Positions 1 through 10,466 of a stretch of 64,000 nucleotides of DNA are shown here, in pieces. Both the position numbers and the translations under genes were made by a program. Where the stretch lies: NCBI RefSeq assembly GCF_030864355.1, contig NC_083394.1, positions 1,984,001 to 2,048,000 on the forward strand, written 5' to 3'. How positions within the stretch are numbered: the stretch's first letter is position 1; every line of letters begins with the position of its first letter. Below the pieces are notes generated by a model that saw only the letters and a list, made by a program, of their open reading frames with translations, did no database searches and had not been told where the DNA came from. The stretch comes from Cutaneotrichosporon cavernicola (taxonomy: Eukaryota; Basidiomycota; Tremellomycetes; Trichosporonales; Trichosporonaceae).

Positions 1-137
1 AACCGAGTGGGGCTTCCTTCTATGAGCGCATGATGACGTGAGACACCAGATCAAGGATGCTACCCTCATGGTCCTATTAAACGCGCTCCGTTTCTCACAC
101 CCTTCCCAAAGTCCCCACCCTTCTCTGACCTCTAGCC
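1..137 (+). promoter_or_regulatory. Catalase 5' leader
   Basis: Short upstream stretch before the catalase ATG. The last 60 bases are pyrimidine-rich (runs of CTC, CCC and TTCTCT), as is common just upstream of start codons of highly expressed fungal genes. No TATA box or defined operator was identified. The rest of the promoter lies outside the window. Confidence 0.35.
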
Positions 138-1952
138 ATGCCCAACAACGCCTACAAGGACCTCGAAGATGCGTATGCGGCCGACGCCGACCTGTCCTCG
201 AAGAACGTAGTCTACACCGCCACCAATGGTGCTCCCATCGCTCACCCCTACGCCAGCCAGCGGGCGGGTTCCAATGGTCCACTCCTCCTACAGGACTTCC
301 ACCTAATCGACCTCCTGAGCCACTTTGACCGCGAGCGTATCCCCGAGCGCGTCGTACACGCCAAGGGTGCGGGGGCCCACGGCGAGTGGGAGTGCACCGA
401 AGACTTCAGCGACGTCTGCCTCGCAGACCTGTTCAAGAAGGGTACCAAGTGTCCCGTTACCATACGGTTCAGCACAGTTGGCGGAGAGAGCGGCTCGAGC
501 GACCAGGCGCGCGACCCGCGCGGTTTCGCTGTCAAGTTCCGAACGGCCGAGGGTAACTGGGACTATGTAGGCAACAACACGCCCATTTTCTTCCTCCGGG
601 ACCCCGCCAAGTTCCCTCACTTCATCCACACGCAAAAGCGCGACCCAGCCACCCATCTCGGCGGTGGCGACGACTCGACCCTCTTCTGGGACTATCTCAG
701 CAACAAGTGAGTGTTCGCTCGGCACGGCTGATTGTAGCCCAGAGTCGGCTCACCAGGTCGTCTACCTCTTCGGTGACCGTGGCATCCCTTACGGCGTTCG
801 CTACATGCACACCTACTACGGCCACTCCCTCAAGCTCATCAACAAGGTGAGGACACGGATACGGTGGAAGGGCTGACATCAGGGCGGCGAGTGGGTGTAC
901 GCCCAATTCCACCTCAAGTCAGACCAGGGCGAGAAGAACCAGACGGATCCCGAGAAGGCGCTCCGCGAGTCGCCCGACCTCATGCAGAAGGACCTCATTG
1001 AGGCCATCAACAGGAAAGACTACCCGTCGTGGACTTTGAGTGTCCAGCTCATGACACCCAAGCAGGCCGAGGAGGCGTGGGAGGAGAAGGGCATCAATGT
1101 CTTTGATCTTACCCACATCTGGCCCCACAAGGACTATCCCCTCCGCAAGATCGGCAAAGTCACCCTCAACCAGAACCCCAAGGCGAGTTTCCAATACAGG
1201 ACTGAGCTCACATCAGAACTACTTTGCGGAGGTCGAGCAGGCCGCGTTCAGTCCGTCGCACATGGTGCCTGGCATCGAGCCTTCCGAGGACCCAGTACTG
1301 CAGTCGCGTCTCTTCTCGTACCCCGACACTCACCGCTACCGCCTTGGTACCAACTACCAGCAGTTGCCGGTCAACCTGCCGCGCACGTCGTACCCCATGG
1401 GCAACTTCCAGCGTGACGGTTCCATGGCTTTCTTCAACCAGGGCGGGCGGCCCAATTACCTCTCCACGATCGACCCGATCCAGTACAAGGACCGCAAGGT
1501 GAACCTGGACGCCGTACATGCCAAGTTCATCTCCAACGCCATCGTCTTCCTCTCGACCGTCCGACCCGAGGATTTCAACGCTCCCCGCGCCCTCTGGGAA
1601 AAGGTGTACAACGAGGAACAGCGAGAGCGTCTTATCAAGAACATGTCGCAGCACATGTCGACGGTTCGCGACAAGTCGATCATCGAGCGCCAGATCGGCA
1701 TCTTCCGTGCCGTCTCTGAGGACCTAGCAAGTCGCCTCGAGAAAGCCACGGGCGTCAAGGGCCTCGAGACGCTCAAGGGCGTCACTTTCAATGGCTCGCA
1801 TAACGGAATGGGCGGCGAGGACGTCATTCCTGCCAATAACCTGCCTGTAAGTCTATCGTGAGATGATTTGCCGCTAACAGGGTAAGCGCAAGGACGAGAT
1901 CAGCTTTGAGAACGGCGGTCCTGGTGAGACGGCCCATCCCAAGTATACCTGA
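138..1952 (+). CDS. Catalase (haem, clade of typical monofunctional catalases)
   Basis: Dismutates hydrogen peroxide to water and oxygen. Five exons: 138-706, 738-846, 883-1182, 1217-1846 and 1881-1952, giving 559 aa, within the usual range. Introns are 31, 36, 34 and 34 nt. The third begins GCGAGT, a GC-AG intron; no GT donor in the area restores the frame. Visible landmarks are the catalytic His74 in [12 protein letters not shown], the haem-pocket Asn near 146-147 in GNNTPIFF, and the proximal haem ligand Tyr361 in the motif [10 protein letters not shown]. The first ATG of the frame is used, and the match to the family starts within 40 residues. The C-terminus HPKYT is not a PTS1 signal, so a cytosolic enzyme is likelier than a peroxisomal one, although catalases can also use internal signals. 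Family assignment is secure; the exact paralogue (CTT1-like or CTA1-like) is not. Confidence 0.95.
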
Positions 1953-4900
1953 GGGCGTAAGTGTGCTTAGTTTGAGGGTCTCAGAGCGTTAGTAGCAATG
2001 TACATTCAAGCGTTCAGAAATGTGAGCAGCCAAGTCAAGTGGGCAACAAAGCCATCTGCGTCGCGTCTGGCACACGTCGGCGGCCCCGTCCAGTATCTTG
2101 GGAGCCTTGTGCAGCGGCTCACCCGATCACCGGGGTGGTACAATGGCCCATTATTCAGAGCACCGGCTTGATGGTGCCCGGTTAGCCAGGCCCCAGATAA
2201 TCTGTGCCTTCCAGATGAGAAAAGGCGACCAAGTCGTCGGTGATGTTCCGATAACATCTCGAGATCCGAAACGCTGAAGGATGGGGGATCGATGTTCCGA
2301 TGGATCATTTTGGCGTTGGTGCATCTCGTGACCGGCGCTCAGCGCTACAGCAACACAGGGCCTGGATCGTCGTGGATCGTGGATTGCCTGGATCGCCTGG
2401 ATGAATGGTTTAGCTGGATGTTCTCAGACCGGAGAAAATGGAGGTGTCAATCCGATGATCAACAAGCCCTGGGTGCGCGATCGTCAGGGTCCGCTCGGGA
2501 CGCGTTGCGACGAGGTATTGATGGGTCTTCCACGACGACAACCTGACAACCGACTGGTCACAGCTGAGAGAGTTTCGGAAGATGTGAGAGTTAAGGAGAA
2601 ACGGATACACCAAAGGGAGCAAAATTGAGCTCTGAGGGTTTACAAGGTACCCCCAGGTATGGTAGGCAGACAAGGGGAGAGTTAGGGAAGGTAAGGGACA
2701 CCCCAGATGTGTGGGTCAGGTCAATATTATTACCGTCCCTGTTGATCCTGTGTCTGATGTGCCTCAGGGACAATCCAGGTCCACAATGCCATTGTGCCAT
2801 TGTTCTCTTGTTCACACAATGCTCTCATCCAATCCATCTTACAGCTGTCACCTCTCAGCTCTCCGAGCCGCGGCACCCTCCCCCATGAGTTAGTCTCAAC
2901 CGCGGACTACAAAGCGGGAGTCTGGAGAGACCTCTCACTATTTTTTTTTTACTTGGCAGGAAACAGGAACTGGGACAACCTGATCGGCGACGAGTCGGAA
3001 CCAGACCCGGTCTGTGCACGCGAAAAAAGCGGCCAAGTTGGCCGAAGGCTGCGCGTTGGCCATCTCGAGTCTCAACCGCCGAGACTTAGTTCTTTCCACC
3101 TCAGTCACTTACACTTACAAGGACACACTATCCCGCCTGTCACCGATACGGTCGCCGGTACTGCGGGCGGAGGCGGCTGTGTCCGCTGCTTTGTACTGTG
3201 GTTCAACAGATCGGCAGGATAAGTCGGAATCGGGAATGTGGCGCAGAAGCCCGATTGAGCAGTTGACAACATCCAAGTTTCGGGGTTGTTCGTTGCGTGT
3301 TCGCTAGCTTGGTCGCACAAGGCAACCTAACGATGGTTGCCGTCAACAAGATGGCGTTGGAGCCTCGTTTGCTCAGTTGAGCCTGCACATCTACAGCATC
3401 TTTGAGACCGCCCGGGCTTCCCTCTGCACCCACCTTTCCCCCACAATACACTCTCAATAGAGATCAACCAAGACGGGGAGCGTCAATCGCAGCTTTATTC
3501 GAATGTGGTGCGTAGGGATGAAACTGGGCTCACCGTCCTTGCTTCCCTGTCAAGCTGCCGATGAGAGGACCCTCCGGATGCTCCAGCTTCCTCGGACCAA
3601 ACCGTGCGGGAATTTTGCTCCGCAGGCCAGCGCTGCCATAATGCCTAGGATGCCTTCTTCCCACAGCGGCCGGAGAACTCGGGCGTCCAGCGAAGCGGCC
3701 CGCCTCGTATAGCGCCCTGCTGCCTGCGATACTATCAACTACTGAACTCGAGATCACGATCTCCTGCTCGACTGTCCATGGACGCTTCGTGGCGTTGAGT
3801 GAATGCCATCCCTCACCACACCCTCGACCATCTTCTAGCTGGCACAGCGGCTCGTGTGGTTGCTTTCCTCGTCACCGTCCTCCACTCTCTTTCCTCCTAC
3901 TATTCGGTCTCTCTGGAAGTTGAGATTGTCCAACGAGATCAATGGCTCTTCTTCCTGCACCACCATCCCCCGCTGCCAGAAGAATCCCCCCGCACTGGCC
4001 GTACCGCATCCCTCTCACCGGGAGCTATTGCCCGTCACCCTCTCCCCATTGGTTCCACGGGGCACCGGCGAGCTGTACGTATTTTCTGCAGATTGGTTGA
4101 TACCAAATTGTCGTGTTAATGTCGAGGTGGACGACTAGGTCGTATGCCGAAGCTCGGCACGCTGTTCGCGACATAAAGTCACGTGTTCTTCCCGTAGGCC
4201 CGCTACTCCAACGTCTGCCCCTGTATCCGCCGGCACGATCTTGCCGAGATCTATTCCCATCCTGAGGTCTGATCACTTAATGCCGTGTCGCCGCGTTCCC
4301 GCGCTTCGTGAAGTGTGTGACCATTGTTGTGGAGCTAGCCCAGCTGGCCCGTGGCATGCGTTCCTGGACCGCGCATTCGGGGCCGGATTCATAGGACTTC
4401 ACTGCTTGGTCATGTCCCAGCTCGCTTCGACCTTGGTGGGTATCCATGGAACAGGCATGCTTTGGGCCCTGCCCCCCGCCCCAAAGAACCGGTTAGGAAG
4501 CACGCTCCTGTCCATCTCAGGCAAGGAACATTGCTGAGGGACTAACGAATGTATGTCATCAGCCTCTTTGTGGAGCGTGGGTATACGTAGTGCCACAATT
4601 CCGTCACCCGGGTCACTGTTACAATGCCAAGCAGCCAGCTTAACGAGCATCAGGCTGAACTGGGACGAGTGTCGTAAGTCGCGTCGGAAACAGCCTTACT
4701 TTAGGCGCAAGGAAATACTCTCATGCAAGCAGCGCAGGTACGCAAACTCAATTTCCGCCACGTGGCAGTATTTTCGTCAGTTGACTCAACCCTTGTCTCT
4801 AGCAGTTGACTCAACCCTTGTCTCTGGAGCAGGCTTCGCCGTCTCAACGTCCTGCTAAGGACTTTCTCAACTGCAGCGAGCGAAGTTGTTTGTTTGTCGC

Positions 4901-6398
4901 TCCTCATCGAATATGAGTGAGGCAAGCTGCCGGGACGCTTCTGGGTCTCGCCACACTAGCGTCACCAACCGTGGTTGGCCCTGTCCAAACTTGCGAAGGC
5001 GATGTGTTGGGGGAATACACCCACCCCCCAGACTGTTACTGCACTCAAGGCGCTAAGGCCGTCCTCGTCCAACTCTTTGTATGTTCCCTCGTTTCCGGAC
5101 CCTTGCATCCTACGCCCTGGGTTTCTCCTGAACTCAACTCCGTTCGTCGTCAGGCCGTGACAGCGGAAGAGCATCAACTCCGCAAGACCCAGGACGTTAC
5201 CCCTACTGTTTTCACTTGTACTCTCGTCCAGCAGACCTTGGAGGACAATCAAAAGCTGCCTGCCGTGTGTTCAGTCATCCATTTCGGACGCTGTACCGAA
5301 TGGGAACACGAAAGCAGTCCTTGGTTCTTCCATTCAACACCATCCCTCCCTTCTTTAGTGATCACAGCGATTCGGAACTGGATCATGCGGTCGAGGACCT
5401 GGCAGCTTTTATTTCCGGACTCGAATGCGACGTTGACTACATGTGAGTGGCCCATTCATATTGTGCTGGAGTCTACGGGAAAGATTGGCGACAGATTGGA
5501 GTTCTGGACATTGTTCACATTATCGCTCCAAGTCTCCAAACACCTGATCACTGTGAAGGCCTACTCTCTTGAAGCTGTGACCATCAGCTTCCCATCCTGA
5601 TTTCTGTACCAGGTTACCAGGTTCAGGTTACCTACAGTTGATGGACGTCTCGCAACGATTATAGTGCCGCACTGACTGCAGGTTCATCGCTCCTCCTTGA
5701 TTACTCGGACTCCGGTTTCCGACTACGCTACGGCCTTCTCCGAGACAGCTAGACGATAGCGCCACATTCCGGAAGTCCTATGCGTGCTGGATGCGTCCCA
5801 GCCCTGGCAGCAAGCTGCCATACCATCCGGCGACCCACAGCGTTCTGGTTAGCGAACAAAAGCCAGAATTCGGACTGAACGGACCGGAGTAATCCGAACA
5901 GTGCCCTCCCTGGTTCTAGATGATATTGTCTCACGCTAATGGGTTGGCTGTGGTCTAGAAACGTTCCGTCATCGTCCCCAGTCGCCAGGTCTCAGGACCG
6001 CTATCCGTGTCTCCTATCTGAGACAGGCATATCGTGCGAGTGACCCAGCGTGTGTCTATTAAGGGCGGTCCACAACCGAACAGGAAAACGTTTGACAGGT
6101 TGGCAACCCTTCCGGATGCCACCCCAGGAGGTCCAAAGGACAACGACCGCTGTTGCTGATAATTAACACAGCGAGATTAGCAGAGCAGTCGCTGGCCTAT
6201 CGGAGAGGGCGGACTCCGCTATCCAGCTGACGAAACGCTTAGTGGACCCAAGACCGGGACTAGTAACAGCACAGCACGAACCAGGGCTGACTACGAAGAC
6301 CGACTAAGGAGAGTAGCTCGCGCGTCATCGGTAAGAAATACCGTCGAGTACCAGGCCTCGGTCACCTGCCCAGAGCGACTTCAAAACGCGTTTCCGGT
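1953..6398. other. Gene-poor region, no confident gene
   Basis: About 4.4 kb in which six-frame reading gives only short, compositionally ordinary open stretches and no recognisable family. Base composition is closer to 50% GC than the flanking exons. The longest open frame (4917-5600 +) lacks a family motif. One short stretch, about 5330-5443 +, reads like an acidic exon (SDHSDSELDHAVEDL) ending at a good donor, GTGAGT, near 5443, so a decayed or poorly conserved spliced gene cannot be excluded. It also contains the small tandem repeat at 4778-4827. Confidence 0.4.
4778..4827. repeat. 25-bp tandem duplication
   Basis: Two head-to-tail copies of a 25-bp unit, 4778-4802 and 4803-4827, that differ only at one of the last bases. 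Each copy contains TTGACTCAA, an AP-1/Gcn4-like core (TGACTCA). It is probably a recent replication-slippage duplication; no gene it would regulate is evident. Confidence 0.85.
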
Positions 6399-6440
6399 CA
6401 GCTTCCGGCAATAATTCTTGACAATTTCAGCGATTGTGGC

Positions 6441-6473
6441 GACGCCGCGTTCGAATCGCTCCCACGCGGCGTC
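6441..6473. repeat. 9-bp inverted repeat hairpin
   Basis: GACGCCGCG at 6441-6449 and CGCGGCGTC at 6465-6473 are perfect complements with a 15-nt spacer. The structure lies within the transposon relic near its left end. It may be part of the element's sub-terminal sequence; no downstream T-tract suggests a terminator. Confidence 0.6.
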
Positions 6474-6569
6474 TTGCAGTGCATTCAATCCTTATGCATT
6501 CATTCTATTTATCCACAGGAACGTGACTGGGGTGTCAGCAATATGTCTGTGGCACCTCATACACTCACA

Positions 6570-6800
6570 CTACCATCTGGTGGCACCACCACGAGCCTTC
6601 TCCCCAGCCCTTCTTCTTTGGTACATGCTGAGGACAAACTTCTTAAAGAATGCCTTCTGAACTTCAAGCCACACACGCTATGCTGCTTCCCAGACCTCAT
6701 CCAAGGTGTGTGGGCGAGGGGACACCATGGCTAGACGACGCTTGAGCTCTGCCCATGCATGTTCTGGAGTTGTGTAGCGCTTCCCAGGCACAATGGATGA
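6570..6800 (-). pseudogene. Tc1/mariner-type transposase C-terminal relic
   Basis: Minus-strand reading around 6790-6570 gives TPEHAWAELKRRL, then PHTLDEVWEAA, an in-frame TAG, and then FVLSMYQRRR followed by ARGGATRW and a stop. This matches the conserved end of Tc1/mariner transposases: NPIEhaW..LKrr, a spacer with tL.elw.aa, then l..SMp.R......GG.T.Y. The internal stop after WEAA and loss of frame upstream (no DDE motif found) show that it is dead. The assignment rests on these motifs alone; family level is confident, subfamily is not. Confidence 0.7.
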
Positions 6801-6924
6801 TGTTGAGAGTGTCTGTGCAAGAGAAAAACTGCATAGCTGCTCTGGTTGGCCAGGAACAGCGATCCGCGCGCAGGGGTTCGAACGCAGAATAGTCACGATT
6901 ATCAAGAATTATTGCCAGAAGCTG

Positions 6925-7849
6925 TACTACCTTCGAAGCAGGTGAAACCACCTCGTTTGACCAACTGTGCTGACCGTTAGCCCAGAAACTGGTCAAGAGC
7001 AGTTTTTGCCAATTCTGCTAATGCCGTGGCGGGTTACAATGGCCAAACCAGCACTAGTAGCGCTTCGAGCATAATTTTAGCTTGCTCGCCGTTGGCGCGT
7101 TTTGTTCATAACCACGTTTTTTCACCGCACGACAGGTTGTTGATCGTTCCGCGTCACGCAGTGCCAAGGAGGGTGTACTGAGCTCATCATCTGGCCCTTC
7201 GAACTGGAACAAGCTTACGGATACCAAGTGGAATTATGGCCATGGTCGAGCTCGGGTACGAACGATCAAGACGCTTCGTGTAGGTCCCCAATAACATCTG
7301 TGAGCGGGGTATGTGTGGTTGGTTACACGACGTTTCACGACCAAGAAATGTGGTTGGTGTCTGGCCAAGGGCCCAGCTGTCGTCACGACTGCAGTTACAT
7401 CCATATGGTTGATCGTGATGTATGCGTCAAACGCATGGGAGATCCACTCACCACATGGTCGGGTTGATGGGCTGGATGGAACGTAAATCTTGGATGTGTA
7501 TTGGTGCCACTGCAAGACGCGTCAGCTTGTTAATTCTGATTACCATCTCCGCCTCCTGGTTCTCACTTGGAGACCACCAAAGGGCAGCAGTACACATCAT
7601 GCATGTGCCAAATAAATTTTGATGCCTATAGATGTGGATGTGGAGGACCGCGGCGAGGCTGCCTGTAGCAAGGGCTGAGGCTGCTTACCGCAGGCCCGCC
7701 CTTCTATTCTATGCAAACAATCATGCGTGTTCCCTGTCTTGTCTCGTCATATGGTATAATTACGTCGAGTGTCGTCAGGCGGAGGCTCGGCCTAGTTGCT
7801 CCGCGCAAACAGCTTCTTGTCATGGCAGAGGTTGCCACTGCAGTGGCAG
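6925..7849. other. Intergenic, downstream of velvet gene
   Basis: About 0.9 kb between the transposon relic and the inferred end of the velvet gene (minus strand, so this is its 3' side). No supported gene was seen; the open frames are short and unrelated to known families. Confidence 0.4.
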
Positions 7850-10466
7850 TTACTCGTTATGGACTGTGTCTTCTGCCTCATCTGTTTCGCCATCTTCATT
7901 ACGTGGGCGGCGCTTCAGGCGTTAGTACTCGACACACATACTCTCTCCTCTTGTCTCCCTGTCGTCGATGTCGTGTAGCGCCCACCGTACCACTCACCCC
8001 CAAGTGTCGCTCGCCCTGGCGTAGAAACTCTGTGGATAAGGGTGTGATGGCAACCGGACCAGGGAATTCCTGTGGTATACTGGCAGCGTCAGCCCCGTCG
8101 AAAGACGTCTTCCGCGCGTCTAGACTCACATGACATCGAAGGGATCGGTGCGGCAATAGGTCAAAGGATGCGTTACTCCAATGGACGTGCCAATATGAGG
8201 CGGACTGTGGCAGAGTTAGCACAATGAATTGGACCGGTGCCTAGTGGCACATGGCAACAAGCGCAAGGTCAGGGCCAGGTACCGACCGCCAGGTCCAATG
8301 TCACACGTACCCTGCGGGATCCAAAATCTTGCCTTCCAGGCGGTATTGCCCCTCAGGCCGCACAATCTAAAAGTGGTCAGCGACGCCGACACATGATCAG
8401 ATGGTTGGTTGGTAAGCCAAGCCCGAAGGCTCCAACAGTTCGGTGACTAGAACTGGGCTGGGTCTAGGGAAGGAGCGGAGAAAAAGTGCCAGCACGGCCC
8501 CACTACTGTTTCAGGAGGTGGCTCCCAGACCTCCAAAGCTCCTAGATCTCCTCCTCACCCCTCCCTGCGGATGCCAAACTCTCCTTACGCCAAGGGGCTG
8601 AGCCACTCACCAAGTCTTGGAAGATGAAGTAAAGGCCTTTGCGTCCTTCCCGAGTGAGAATTTGAGGCGTTCGAACAGATGAGCCCAAGAGTGTGCGTTG
8701 TACAGAGTATGGTGGAGGAGCAGATGTGGGATAATAGGGCTGCACGGTGCCACGAGCTGAGTTGTCAGAAGACAGAGACTCCGACGAGGATACTTACGAC
8801 TTGGAGGTCGAACGCGCATCAGGGAGCGAGAGTCAATGCCGTCTGGCGAGACTAACTCGACGCCCATGGTCAGATGAACCAGACGCCGTGCAAGAGTGGC
8901 ATTGCTGTTTGTCAATGATGTCGCCTGGGATTTCACAGGCCAAACGTACTCTGTCTCTACCTCTTCGCCCTTTTCGTTTCGAACCTGCAGTTGCACAATG
9001 AGAGGTGGGGTAAGAGGAGGCCAACCCTATAGCCTAGGTCAGCATAGTAAACGAGTAATTTCTGCAAGTAACGCACTCTCCGGAGGGCCTCGACGCCCAG
9101 CGCTTTGCCTCGCTCGGGGCTTTGAAGCACTTCGAGCTCATATGTCCTGATTCCGTTAACAGCAAAACTTGGACACGGAACGGCTCATCACATACCATCC
9201 AGATGAGTCTGCGAGTTGCTGTCCGCCTTGCCAGCCACTTCTTGGGATGCGATGGGGCCTGAGAATCAGATAGGCCTCAGTAGGAGGAGGTCGCACTGCG
9301 CTTCCATATACTGCTGATGCGGAACCCGGCCCGCTACCGGCCTCAGCAGAGCTGGGGCGGCGAGTGGTACGTGTCCTGTCATAGTCTGGCTGAAACCCAG
9401 GTAAAAACCCTGTTTCCGAAGGTGACGAGCTTCCTTCGCGTGGAGGCGACGGTGCCGAGGCGGGCGGTGGTGGTGGCACTCGCTGGATCTGCGACGGTGA
9501 TGCAGGCGGTGGGGGTGATGGCTGGCTCCGGAGGGAAGGGCCAGAGTGCATGCGTGAAGATCCTCCTGGAGTCGGATATCCTGGTCCACCATACGGTGGT
9601 CCCCATTGTGCCCAGCCACCTGGTGGTGGTTGCCCAGGCTCAGCGTGAGAGGGAGGCGCATAAGCATATGGGTATGGGTGGGAACCTGGCGGCTGATAGG
9701 CGAGACTGGACGTCAATGCTGGGTGTCGGGGTGTACTTGGTGTGGATCCCGTTGTACCACTCCAGTGGGGATTTGGTCGCGAGTATTCCGGTGCAAGAGG
9801 GGGGCGGGAAACAGCCATGTGTGATACTGGCTGGTGAGAACGTGGTGGTCCTGGTTGAGCGTGGTGATAGCCGTAATCGTATCCGGGTCGGCTAGGCCCT
9901 GCTTGGGAATAGTGATATCGTTCCTCCTCCCGCCGATAGTCTGGCCGAAAAGGATCGCGGTCTCGATCCATAGCAGAAGGCGTCGGGAAGGAGGCAGTGC
10001 GCCTGGGAGCCATATAGTCCCGGTGGCTCGAGGTTGGGCGGCTATTGTACCCTCGTGCGTCCGAGGGGTATCGTTCGACGTCGTCGTATGGCCTTTGACG
10101 CTTGCTGGGGTGTGTTTCTGGTGATGGGTGGGATAGGAACGAATCGTTGGAACGGTAAGAGTGAGGTTGTTGAGCGTGTGGATGTGACAAGTGTGAGTGC
10201 GAGTTACTCTGAGAACGAGGACGACGGGCTGGGGCTGGGGGGGGCGAGGTCGAGGGTGGACCGATGGGGTACGCCGTGGGGTACGCCCCGGATGTGTGTC
10301 TTTGATTGGGAACAACTGGTGAGTCGGTGTCTGTGGCGGATGTGTGCGAGGGACGGTCGTGGCGGATAGGATGTGACAATGCAGTCAAAGACGATGCTTC
10401 GTCAGAGGGCATGGTCGAGTAACCAGGAGGAAGGCTTGGTTGTGGTGTTCGTGGGGTCACAGTCAT
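7850..10466 (-). CDS. Velvet-domain transcriptional regulator
   Basis: Velvet proteins (VeA/VelB/VosA/Ryp family) are fungal DNA-binding regulators of development, light response and secondary metabolism. Eight exons on the minus strand: 10466-9196, 9146-9077, 9026-8798, 8756-8611, 8366-8311, 8204-8130, 8079-7998 and 7912-7850, all phase-consistent, giving 663 aa. Residues 1 to about 420 are disordered and rich in Pro, Ser and His. The velvet fold follows: WTYELEVLQSPERGKAL, PPLIVQLQVRNEKGEEV, RTLLGSSVRTP, GLYFIFQDL|IVRPEGQYRL, TDPFDVI and EFPGPVAITPLSTEF, then QGERHLG and an acidic tail. The FQDL-IVRPEG junction bridges a 244-nt intron, far longer than the gene's others (41-106 nt), and the last intron has a perfect TACTAAC branch site. 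ATG 10466 is preferred; a strong acceptor near 10510 hints at a 5'-UTR intron. Which velvet paralogue it is cannot be said. Confidence 0.85.

Larger units (their letters stand above)
6399..6924 (-). mobile_element. Decayed Tc1/mariner-like element with inverted repeats
   Basis: The 23 bases at 6399-6421 are the reverse complement of 6902-6924 with a single mismatch, which gives terminal-inverted-repeat-like ends 526 bp apart. Between them, on the minus strand, is the C-terminal end of a Tc1/mariner-type transposase (see 6570-6800). A TA dinucleotide follows the right end (6925-6926) but the left flank is GT, so the expected TA target duplication is not clean. The simplest reading is an internally deleted, inactive relic. 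A hairpin with 9-bp arms (6441-6449 and 6465-6473) lies just inside the left end. Confidence 0.6.

Noticed and set aside
4917..5600. 227-aa plus-strand open frame
   Set aside because: No homology-like motif, Cys and Trp scattered as in random translation, no clear start context; kept only as a remark on the gene-poor region.
7850..10466. Secondary-metabolite cluster around the velvet gene
   Set aside because: No synthase, terpene cyclase, P450 or LaeA-like methyltransferase lies nearby; neighbours are housekeeping genes.
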